Below are positions 52,843 through 60,254 of a DNA stretch of 64,000 bases, one piece after another; the first letter of the stretch is position 1; each line of letters opens with the position of its first letter. A program made the translations under genes and the position numbers. The stretch comes from CAYHVK01 sp964360255 (GTDB taxonomy: Bacteria > Bdellovibrionota > Bdellovibrionia > Bdellovibrionales > UBA1609). The stretch covers positions 1 through 64,000 of the forward strand of contig CAYHVK010000004.1 of the NCBI GenBank assembly GCA_964360255.1. Reading direction: 5' to 3'. The notes beneath the pieces are model-generated. The model saw only the letters and a program-made list of their open reading frames with translations. It was not told where the DNA came from and made no database searches.

Positions 52843-53382
52843 TTAAGATGCGGCTTTTATTGCTTCTTTCACAGTAAGTTCAGACTCAATCCATGCCCTA
52901 ATTTCTTCGGGCATAGGCGGCGAAATACACATTTGGTGGGTAGCCTTTAATACTTCACTCACTGGTATATTGCCAGAATCACTTTTAACGATCGTTCTAA
53001 CATAACCCACCGCCGCCACTTGACCGTCAACACGAAAAACATGTTTTGCGTAGAACCATGTGTCATCCCAATACACATGCTGAAAATCTACAGTAAATTT
53101 ACTGAATATACGAATAGGACGTCGATAATAAATTTTTTGTCCTCCTGTCACCATAAACCATTTGTTTTTTCGCGCTACAGGTATGAATCCGACTTGAGCC
53201 ACAAAAGACCAACGCACTAAATCCATGTACATAAAGTAAGCCCCATTATGTAATGCGTAGAAGTCGTCACTCCTCCAGGGCAAGGCTCTGCAGGTGCTTT
53301 CTACTCTTGAGTAGGCATTAATTTGAATTTGCGTAAATCGCGATACAATTGAATAATAGATAAGTCTGAAATAAAAACCCAT
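52843..53382 (-). CDS. Hot-dog fold acyl thioesterase-like protein
   Basis: The 179-residue protein starts at ATG 53382, since AAAGG lies 8 bases upstream; a GTG three codons earlier would place this site after the start. It has the 4HBT-like opening LHNGAYFMYMDLVRWSF (an N/D-rich strand-helix region), then a strand cluster (KIYYRRPIRIFSKFTVDFQHVYWDD in part) like THEM6-type acyl thioesterases. An N-terminal membrane-like helix is present. It is the first gene of the cassette and suggests an acyl-CoA or acyl-carrier substrate. Confidence 0.78.
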   Translation of the reverse strand: MGFYFRLIYYSIVSRFTQIQINAYSRVESTCRALPWRSDDFYALHNGAYFMYMDLVRWSFVAQVGFIPVARKNKWFMVTGGQKIYYRRPIRIFSKFTVDFQHVYWDDTWFYAKHVFRVDGQVAAVGYVRTIVKSDSGNIPVSEVLKATHQMCISPPMPEEIRAWIESELTVKEAIKAAS

Positions 53383-53480
53383 ATAAAACACCTTTGCATG
53401 AAAATACTTTCGTCAAAAATTAGAAACCTAGCCCATAGAACTAAGTCCTAAATTTTTAAGAACAGCAAGGTTCCTGAAAA

Positions 53481-54935
53481 CTAAACATTAAATAAAAATG
53501 GCAGTGGATTATCTTTCGGCGCATCTTTGAATTTAGCCAATCCAACCGCATCGTAACTACTGAAGCGATTGTAAGAACCAAAGCCCGGTCGACCTTCGCG
53601 CTGGTATTGCGCTGGTGAAAGCCCCATAGCCTGTGCCATTGTAACTAAAACTTCATTGTAAGGGCGGCCAAACTCAAAGCCTCCGCCACTGACTTTTTTA
53701 AATGGACGCTGACGATAATCAATATAGTAGCCTGAACGCAGCTTTCCACCCGCCGAGCCCCCTATGATCGAAGGCATGCCACCGCACTTGTGAGCGCTGG
53801 CATTTCCCATCTCATCACCCCAAAAAACAATAGAATTATAAAGCATACTATTGCCATCGGCTTCTTTGATTTCTTTCATACGATTCATGAAATAAGCTAC
53901 TTTTTCACCGACCCAACCTTTATAGCTCATCCATCTTGTTCTGGCTTCGGCGCTAGAATTCCAATCATGAGAATCACCGTGAATGGCACTCGGATTCTGA
54001 TCAGGATCAGACATCATATGCGGAATACTGATAGTCACAATATTTGTAGCACCACAAATAAGAGCTGCTAGTGCTAAATCCATATGCAACTTATAAACTT
54101 GATCGTAATTGCTTAATGTCTCTGGTATAGCTGGCTGCCCTGCACACACAAGAGGTGTGAAGGCACTGAGACGACGAGAAATATCAGCCAACGAATCTGT
54201 ATAAAGCGCAAGAAGCTGACGATCTTCACTTGATATCTGTCGACCATCAATGAGCTTTTTGTAATCAGCATGAACTGAGTTCATCACTTTTGAAAGTTGA
54301 TTAGGCGTTGTTTTTGTACCAGAGCCAGTACCAAAAAGCCTCTGCGAGACGACTTTATAATCCCACTCGGCCGGCAAGTTTTGTGCAACACCATTCTTCG
54401 AAGTCCAAGAGAATGAACGTGATTGACTACCAAAACTCGGGGCTAAACGTAAAACTCTTATATAAGGCTCTTGTGGGTAAATCACACTTGATTCACCAAG
54501 CACAGTATCTAAAGAATATGGAAACGTCGGCGGCGTATTATCACCAGAGTCACCAAAAACTCTGTTTTGCGAACCCGTTAGCGCCAGATGTTTATTGTGA
54601 TCATGTCCATCCATCGAGCAAAGGCCACGCAATATACTGACATCATTTTTTAATGAATCAAAGGCCGAACCTAGAACCGGAGATATAGAAATCGGAAGTG
54701 ATGATAAGCGAGAATGAAAAACATCAGGTGCAGCTTGGGTCGTCGGATCAGAAAAAGGATAAAGCTGCTCATCAATTTGACCCAAGATACTTAAAAACGA
54801 GACAAACTTTTTACGTGTTGTTGTGACAGCTGCGGCCCGCGCGCTTTTTGGCATTAATGAAATCAGCATGGGCAACGTCAAGCTTGCGCCAACCCCTTGC
54901 AGAAACAAACGTCTTGAAAAAGCATTATACTTCAT
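53481..54935 (-). CDS. DUF1552 family protein with Tat-type signal
   Basis: The 484-residue protein begins with SRRLFLQGVGASLTLPMLIS, a twin-arginine type signal ending ARAA (about residue 35). The body has the DUF1552 pattern, with DGHDHNKHLALTGS, LDLALAALICGATNIVT-like segments and DDSHDWN-like IHGDSHDWNSSAEA. DUF1552 proteins are found with DUF1592 cytochrome-like partners in planctomycetes and predatory bacteria; their enzymatic role is unproven. The upstream partner stops 3 bp before this start. Confidence 0.88.
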   Translation of the reverse strand: MKYNAFSRRLFLQGVGASLTLPMLISLMPKSARAAAVTTTRKKFVSFLSILGQIDEQLYPFSDPTTQAAPDVFHSRLSSLPISISPVLGSAFDSLKNDVSILRGLCSMDGHDHNKHLALTGSQNRVFGDSGDNTPPTFPYSLDTVLGESSVIYPQEPYIRVLRLAPSFGSQSRSFSWTSKNGVAQNLPAEWDYKVVSQRLFGTGSGTKTTPNQLSKVMNSVHADYKKLIDGRQISSEDRQLLALYTDSLADISRRLSAFTPLVCAGQPAIPETLSNYDQVYKLHMDLALAALICGATNIVTISIPHMMSDPDQNPSAIHGDSHDWNSSAEARTRWMSYKGWVGEKVAYFMNRMKEIKEADGNSMLYNSIVFWGDEMGNASAHKCGGMPSIIGGSAGGKLRSGYYIDYRQRPFKKVSGGGFEFGRPYNEVLVTMAQAMGLSPAQYQREGRPGFGSYNRFSSYDAVGLAKFKDAPKDNPLPFLFNV

Positions 54936-54938
54936 AAA

Positions 54939-56903
54939 TTACTCTCCGGATTTCTTCCAAAATATATCTTCATTGGCTACGCTCTTCTTGAAAATATCAA
55001 TAATATTTGCACTCGGATCTCTGGCCACTCGCTCGATATCAGCTAGTGCGCAAGTATCATAAACATTTTCACCACGCAGTCTTTGATAACGAAAAACTTG
55101 TTGAGCAAAGCAGGCTGGTCCACGCTTACTGTAGGCAATCTTTGTCGACATATCATTGCCACCATTAACCGACACAGGGGTCGCATCAATTTGCACCGCA
55201 GAACTCGCATCGACCGGGTGGGTTGATGTGATTTTATTATTTACTACAATTTTATCAAGACTGACGAGTCTACCGACGGCGTCGTAATCGTTAAAAGCAA
55301 AGCCAATTGGATTAATCTGCGAGTGACATCCCATACACGCCGGAGCTGATGTTAACGCCGTTGTATATTCACGATGTGATTGATTCGGCAGATCAACTTC
55401 AGGTTCATCAAAACGCTCTGATACAATATCTGGAGACGGTGATGGAATATCTTTGCAAAGCACTCGACGCATAACTTTCACGCCGCGCAAAATTGGTGAG
55501 TAGCGGTCTCTACCTGAGCTTAAATATCCCGCACGTAACAATAAACCGCCACGTCCTGGAGTCTGAGGTGGTGGGCCATGCAGAGCTTCCATTTGGGCGT
55601 AATCTAAATCTCCTGAGTCAGGTGTTCCCCAAAGTGGAACTCTATAAATATTGGCTAGGTCCATACGTCCGTAACCACCATTTCTGACTAAAACAGAAGA
55701 GTTGGTGAGAAGATCTCGATAAGTGCCACGCTTATAAAACACGACATAGTTTACATAACGATTAATCTCGGTATTCATAGTCGCATGGAGCTGATTGGTG
55801 TCGAGACCTTCATCAAACACACTGCTTAAACGAATCGGTCGTAAAAATTCTTTTTCCATCCAGAAGTTGAAAAACTGAGTTGTCTTCCTCTCTCCGGCAG
55901 CTGTTTCTATTAAACGGCTCACATGACTTTCTACGTTGGCTAGATTTTGCAACTGACCAGCGTCTGCCGCAGCCATCAATGCAGTATCAGGCGGATACGA
56001 AGTGATACCATAAGATATTCTAGATGCGATTTCATAATCAGTCAGTCGAGTTCGCCCACTGACATCAGGGCCTTGCCCGCGTGCCATTAAGAAAAGAAAA
56101 TCAGGTGAATTGAAAAGACGAATAATAATATTCTTCGCACCTTGAATACGCGAACTCTCGGCCTTGAACATTGAGAAATAAGAATCCACTTCTTCTGTCT
56201 GCAAAGGTCTTCTCATTACTTTTTTGCCAAATCTTTGAATGAATGTGCGCACACATGTGTCATTTAAACTTGCCTCAGTAATTGGTGACCCTGTACATGG
56301 CGAGAGATGGCTACTCATTGAAGGCTCTAAGACTCCATCTGCTATGCGAGATGATAACTCGGCAAAAGCTGAAGCATGGTCTTCGAAAAAGATCTCTTGA
56401 TAGTCGCCAGGATTGTAGAATGGCAAATCTAGCGGCACCATACGCCAGTAAGGCGCGAAATAAGAAGCCACACTAACTAAACTACCAAAACGAGTTCCCA
56501 ATATTGTACGAAGAGTATTTTCTAGTTCTTCTCGACTGAGACGACGCATAGATGTTGAACTTTTGCCGCGCTCAGCAGGAACTTTACAACTGTAATCAAA
56601 AGCGCCCGGTTCAATAGGCGGAGGCGGTAGGACTGGTGGCGGGGGTGGTGGCGGTGTTCCAGGCGGAGGTGTAACTGGCGGAGGTACGACCGGTGGTGGC
56701 ACTACTGGTGGTGGTGGCTCTGGTGTACCTGGCTCACTCGGCGTACCGGCGGAGCTTTGGCTGCTTGAATCGGTATTTCCACTCTCGAAGCCTGTACCGC
56801 ACCCTTGACCTTGAAATAAAATTAAAGCTGCGGCTAATGAAAGTGTCGATATTTTTCTGAGTCTATATATGAATATACTAGCACGTGGCTTAATTTGATT
56901 CAT
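54939..56903 (-). CDS. DUF1592/DUF1588/DUF1585 heme-motif lipoprotein
   Basis: The 654-residue protein has a lipoprotein signal (FQGQGC, about 35) and a polyproline tract (PPPPPP runs, about 62-95). The domains follow in order: RRLSREELENTLRTILG (DUF1587/1595 type), a DUF1592 block, DUF1588 (GRGGLLLRAGYLSSGRDRYS) with heme motif CMGCH, and DUF1585 near the end (CFAQQVFRYQRLRGE). It is probably a secreted electron-transfer or carbohydrate-associated protein. It pairs with the DUF1552 gene. Its upstream region holds repeats of the TIGR02147 operator. Confidence 0.88.
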   Translation of the reverse strand: MNQIKPRASIFIYRLRKISTLSLAAALILFQGQGCGTGFESGNTDSSSQSSAGTPSEPGTPEPPPPVVPPPVVPPPVTPPPGTPPPPPPPVLPPPPIEPGAFDYSCKVPAERGKSSTSMRRLSREELENTLRTILGTRFGSLVSVASYFAPYWRMVPLDLPFYNPGDYQEIFFEDHASAFAELSSRIADGVLEPSMSSHLSPCTGSPITEASLNDTCVRTFIQRFGKKVMRRPLQTEEVDSYFSMFKAESSRIQGAKNIIIRLFNSPDFLFLMARGQGPDVSGRTRLTDYEIASRISYGITSYPPDTALMAAADAGQLQNLANVESHVSRLIETAAGERKTTQFFNFWMEKEFLRPIRLSSVFDEGLDTNQLHATMNTEINRYVNYVVFYKRGTYRDLLTNSSVLVRNGGYGRMDLANIYRVPLWGTPDSGDLDYAQMEALHGPPPQTPGRGGLLLRAGYLSSGRDRYSPILRGVKVMRRVLCKDIPSPSPDIVSERFDEPEVDLPNQSHREYTTALTSAPACMGCHSQINPIGFAFNDYDAVGRLVSLDKIVVNNKITSTHPVDASSAVQIDATPVSVNGGNDMSTKIAYSKRGPACFAQQVFRYQRLRGENVYDTCALADIERVARDPSANIIDIFKKSVANEDIFWKKSGE

Positions 56904-56961
56904 ATAGTATCATCGGCTATAGGGCCTGCTCTCTTGACGGATTTCATAGTCAAATAGCTAA

Positions 56962-56988
56962 AATGTGCGGCATTTTAGGCAAATTCAT
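56962..56988. promoter_or_regulatory. Two 11-mers shared with the TIGR02147 operator
   Basis: AATGTGCGGCA (56962-56972) and GGCAAATTCAT (56978-56988) both occur in the palindrome at 59051-59061 and 59058-59068, where they overlap by four bases. Here a spacer separates them. The site is about 60 bp upstream of the DUF1592 gene start. Confidence 0.55.
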
Positions 56989-57074
56989 GAATTCGAAAAT
57001 AGGTACTTTAAGAACGAGGATATTAGATTTCATCTCTAACAAAAAAATATGACTAAACTTTAGACAGTCACATA

Positions 57075-58250
57075 TTAAAGGTTTTTTGATTTCTCATCAA
57101 AACGAAAAAGTGGAGCTTCTGATGGATAGCAGACGACTCCGTATCCCCGATCAAGCTCCATCACACTATCAGGCTGATTATGCACAAAATCAAACTGCCC
57201 GAGATATTCTCCTGTCACCGCATCGTAATCATTAATATCGATAACCATCTTAATTCTTCTATTTAAAACATAAGAGCCTGACCAACTGAATGTTCCGATC
57301 TCATCAAGATCACCTAAAATATTATAGGCCTCAGTATAAAAATCTGTCTTTTCTGACACAAATTTCTCTGACCAATAAGGTATCCGCATAGCTTTGTACT
57401 TAAGATTAACTTCGTACATATTATGTAAACCCACCCGACCATCACCTTTTACTCGTGTCAAAATTAACTGCTGCGGCACCAAAAAACGAGGCGCAGACTT
57501 TGAGCGCTCCCCTCTCCATGTTGTGTAGCAGACGAGCTGCTTTGGCATGCGATAAAGTGTTTTAAAGCGCTTTCGATAATCTTTTGCCACCATAGGATAA
57601 TCTAACCAAGGCACGGCTAACTGGCTGAGTACATCTTCTGAAAAACTACGTGGATCAGACAACGCTTTTGCCATAACAGCCACTTGCGAGCGAATTTCAG
57701 TGGTATTGTAACCGGGTCGATCACGTAATGCTAATAAGGTCTCATGAAGCTCAAGATAAAACCAATTATCCGTCGACAACTTGTCCATTCCGTCGGTTAA
57801 GTAAACTATGCCAGTCTTAAGATTCTGAAAGGCAATTTGAATTTTTTTGCACCCTTTAGGGACAGCACTCATCGAGATAAAATCATCCGGATAATCTGCA
57901 AGCTTCTGATGACCACGTCTCTGAAAAATAATCGTATTTCTGATATGCGATAGCAGAGTGCCAAATGCAATTTTTTGATCTTGTAAATAAGGATGTCTAT
58001 AGAGCTTCTCGGGATAGAGTTCATTAATAACTTCAGCCGCGTACTTAAAGCTCATCGCGCCATGACCTTTTATGCGATTAAAAAATCCTGACTTCTCAAG
58101 CTTATAAGTATCAGCTAAATAGATCTTTTCGCCAGATTGAGCGTTTTGATCTGGACAAATAAATCCTTTACCTCCACCACCACCTTCATTACCGCCTTTG
58201 GCAAATGATGCTGATAAAACAAGACTTAAGATTAAAGTGAGATTTCTCAT
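57075..58250 (-). CDS. Secreted protein with glycine-rich N-terminus, unknown function
   Basis: The 391-residue protein has a signal peptide and then a glycine run (GGNEGGGGGKGFICPDQ) followed by a long domain with many aromatic and basic residues. I do not recognise an enzyme motif. Similar glycine-leading secreted proteins recur next to TIGR02147 regulators in predatory bacteria, which is what this gene shows: it starts 11 bp after the TIGR02147 stop. Confidence 0.78.
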   Translation of the reverse strand: MRNLTLILSLVLSASFAKGGNEGGGGGKGFICPDQNAQSGEKIYLADTYKLEKSGFFNRIKGHGAMSFKYAAEVINELYPEKLYRHPYLQDQKIAFGTLLSHIRNTIIFQRRGHQKLADYPDDFISMSAVPKGCKKIQIAFQNLKTGIVYLTDGMDKLSTDNWFYLELHETLLALRDRPGYNTTEIRSQVAVMAKALSDPRSFSEDVLSQLAVPWLDYPMVAKDYRKRFKTLYRMPKQLVCYTTWRGERSKSAPRFLVPQQLILTRVKGDGRVGLHNMYEVNLKYKAMRIPYWSEKFVSEKTDFYTEAYNILGDLDEIGTFSWSGSYVLNRRIKMVIDINDYDAVTGEYLGQFDFVHNQPDSVMELDRGYGVVCYPSEAPLFRFDEKSKNL

Positions 58251-58261
58251 GATATTACCTT

Positions 58262-59002
58262 TTAGTTTTCTACTTCAGTTACAGGATAAAGTTGTAAAGC
58301 GAAATGAAACACTGAATCGCTTTCTTCATCTTCTAAAAAAGCGCAGAGCTCGCGTCTAAATTTTTTAATTTTTTCTTTTGCGGCTTTTAACTTTTTAGAA
58401 TTCGCCGCTATGGTCATTGAGGTTATATCTTTGCGTTCTTGTGGGCACTGATCTACGGCCTGTAAAGCCTTCGTAATCACCTGACGTTGATATTCTTTTA
58501 ATGCCGCTGAAGTCACACCCTCTCTATAATTAGAGTAGAATTGGCTCCCCTTACAAAGCCGACCCTCTTTTTGCACTAACAAACCCAAGCGTAGCATTCG
58601 ATCAATGGCCATTTGCGCTTCATGAATTTGGATATTGAGTTTGCGTGCGATCCATTTTACGTCAGACTTAAAAGTTTTTAAAAGTGCCAAATCAAGAATA
58701 GCAAAATGATACCAATCCGATATAACAGCAAAACTATCCAGATCGAGAGTTGAAAACTCGCTCTGCACACCTTCTCCCGTACCGAGATCAGGCAAACCCA
58801 TTTTTCTATACAGAAGATTTATTTTAAAATCTGTAAGTTTGCGTTTCCCAGATAATATCTGGGATAAGGTTGAAGAGTTAATTCCTAGTTGCAATGCAAA
58901 TGCGCGAATAGAGTAACGCTCATTCGCTCGTACACGACGAGAGAATTCTTCTTGCAGGCGAATACGAAACTCAGAATTTGTACTGTCTTTAGTTCTTTGC
59001 AC
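58262..59002 (-). CDS. TIGR02147 family regulator (DUF4423)
   Basis: The 246-residue protein opens with a Cro/CI-type helix-turn-helix (RYSIRAFALQLGINSSTLSQ, about 28-47). The TIGR02147 hallmark follows, with ISDWYHFAILDL (about 94-105) and the C-terminal helical IDRMLRLGLL and FRRELCAFLEDEE segments. The start is GTG at 59002, preceded by AAGAG. Members are often next to secreted proteins in Bdellovibrio-like genomes. A perfect palindrome is centred about 50 bp upstream and is probably its operator. Confidence 0.9.
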   Translation of the reverse strand: MQRTKDSTNSEFRIRLQEEFSRRVRANERYSIRAFALQLGINSSTLSQILSGKRKLTDFKINLLYRKMGLPDLGTGEGVQSEFSTLDLDSFAVISDWYHFAILDLALLKTFKSDVKWIARKLNIQIHEAQMAIDRMLRLGLLVQKEGRLCKGSQFYSNYREGVTSAALKEYQRQVITKALQAVDQCPQERKDITSMTIAANSKKLKAAKEKIKKFRRELCAFLEDEESDSVFHFALQLYPVTEVEN

Positions 59003-59037
59003 GCACTCTTCATATCAGACTTTTTAACAGACTCGAC

Positions 59038-59068
59038 ATGAATTTGCCGCAATGTGCGGCAAATTCAT
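59038..59068. promoter_or_regulatory. Perfect palindromic operator candidate of the TIGR02147 gene
   Basis: ATGAATTTGCCGCA (59038-59051) and TGCGGCAAATTCAT (59055-59068) are exact complements around a 3-nt spacer. It lies 36-66 bases upstream of the regulator start, overlapping the expected -35 region, which fits a helix-turn-helix dimer site. Sequences from its right half recur at 56962-56988. Confidence 0.75.
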
Positions 59069-59099
59069 AAAAACGTGAAAAAAATTCGCATTGACCCCA

Positions 59100-59498
59100 T
59101 CATATCCTCGGCTGACGATCATCGTGCCGCTCACCCTCATAAGCATCATCAATGGCTCTTACCGATCTCTCCATCTGTTGAACCAGATCAACTTTGCCGT
59201 CGAGAAACTCTTCGGATAAGTCTTGCGTTTCAATTCGGCTATGGGCAGGGCCGACTAAGCCACTGCGGTCGCTCGAAACTCCTCTGTCATCATCTTCAGT
59301 CAAATGAGGCGAGGACATAAGGTGCATGGAGGACTCGTCTACATCCCCAAGAACCGCTGCCTCATCTTGTGAGTCGCCGTCAAAGTTTTCTTTTTCATTT
59401 CCACCAGGAGGATTTTCGCCCCGGCCGGTGTACACTCTAGACCCATCTGAGTCTGTTTTTTTTGCCTGTAATACGTGGAGATAGTTTTGTTTAATCAT
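59100..59498 (-). CDS. Acidic hydrophilic protein, unknown
   Basis: The 132-residue frame opens with MIKQNYLHVLQAKKTDSDG, is rich in Asp/Glu/Ser and ends in RHDDRQPRI. It has no signal peptide, membrane segment or known motif. AAAGGG lies 4 bases before the ATG, a good ribosome site. It is more gene-like than the opposite-strand frame. It sits just upstream of the operator palindrome and the TIGR02147 gene, on the same strand. Confidence 0.6.
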   Translation of the reverse strand: MIKQNYLHVLQAKKTDSDGSRVYTGRGENPPGGNEKENFDGDSQDEAAVLGDVDESSMHLMSSPHLTEDDDRGVSSDRSGLVGPAHSRIETQDLSEEFLDGKVDLVQQMERSVRAIDDAYEGERHDDRQPRI

Positions 59499-59546
59499 GA
59501 CCCTTTACTGTGCAAGCAAGAGGCCACGATTTAACGCAGGACCGAT

Positions 59547-60170
59547 TTACTTGCAGAGTTCGCCAGATTCAATACGTGCGGCAATTTTGCGGGCTTGGTG
59601 GGCAAAGCGACCATAATAATTAAAGATCGGCTGTGTGCCATTTTTCTTATGTTGAGACGCTCGGCTGCGTGAACGTCCCACTAAATAAGCCGAACAAATC
59701 AGACCCGGAGACTTTGAAATATCAAAACCAAAGTCAGAGTAATCAATAATTGTATTCTCAATTAATTGAGCCATGTAAAGCGCAGCGATTTTTGGAGTGA
59801 GCAAATCAGAGATAATCTTTTGATCAGTGACAGGCTCATCATATAGTTGTTTGGCTAGTGGACGCGCTGTTGAAAGCTTAATCTGCGCGAAACCTAATGA
59901 CGGATCATCATAAATTCCAAGCGCGGCGGCGACATCAACAAAATCATCGGTGGTATTTTTAAGAAAAGTGTATTCAGCAATTAAGCAAGCAAAGAAGGGC
60001 TGAGCCGAGAGACTTGAAAGCTGCGCTGCTGTGATAATATCAGTTCTGTATTTACAAATCTTTTTAATTGTCGCTCGCGCCACCACTTTTGGTGCCGGGA
60101 ATGGAGCCTCAATAGCCGCATGAACCGGAAGAGCCAAAGCCAGAGTTAAAACCAGAGTTAAAGAGCGCAT
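59547..60170 (-). CDS. Secreted lysozyme/transglycosylase-like protein
   Basis: The 207-residue protein starts at ATG 60170, with AAGGA 4-5 bases upstream; a TTG-started frame four codons earlier overlaps that site. A signal peptide ends near PVHAA (about 19). The body has AEYTFLKN (a Glu in lysozyme-like context), then PSLGFAQIKLSTA, like the GxGxxQI segment of lysozyme-fold enzymes, and three cysteines. I infer possible peptidoglycan cleavage. Both the start and the ribosome site are buried in a 40-nt hairpin (60165-60204). Confidence 0.6.
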   Translation of the reverse strand: MRSLTLVLTLALALPVHAAIEAPFPAPKVVARATIKKICKYRTDIITAAQLSSLSAQPFFACLIAEYTFLKNTTDDFVDVAAALGIYDDPSLGFAQIKLSTARPLAKQLYDEPVTDQKIISDLLTPKIAALYMAQLIENTIIDYSDFGFDISKSPGLICSAYLVGRSRSRASQHKKNGTQPIFNYYGRFAHQARKIAARIESGELCK

Positions 60171-60204
60171 TTCATCCTTCAATTTTTGAAGGTTAGAAAT
60201 GCGC
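60165..60204 (-). promoter_or_regulatory. 40-nt hairpin over the start codon and Shine-Dalgarno of the lysozyme-like gene
   Basis: GCGCATTTC (60165-60173) pairs with GAAATGCGC (60196-60204), and CCTTCAA (60176-60182) with TTGAAGG (60186-60192) around a 3-nt loop. In the minus-strand transcript the ATG falls in GAAATGCGC and the ribosome site is the GAAGG of the inner stem. Both would be paired. This is the strongest translational-control structure in the window. Confidence 0.65.
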
Positions 60205-60205
60205 C

Positions 60206-60223
60206 TGACTCAAGATTGAGTCA
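60206..60223. repeat. Perfect 18-bp palindrome
   Basis: TGACTCAAGATTGAGTCA is an uninterrupted 8-bp stem around GA, adjacent to the 60165-60204 hairpin. No U-tract follows. It may be a binding site or part of a tandem structured 3'/5' region. Confidence 0.55.
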
Positions 60224-60254
60224 AGCGTTCGAGTAAAAGTTATAGAGAGAGGGT

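Noticed and set aside
56600..56760. Proline-codon repeats considered as a tandem DNA repeat element
   Set aside because: It is a polyproline linker in the reading frame of the DUF1592 protein.
59054..59320. Plus-strand 88-residue frame
   Set aside because: It overlaps the operator palindrome and the better-supported acidic frame on the other strand, and has no ribosome site.
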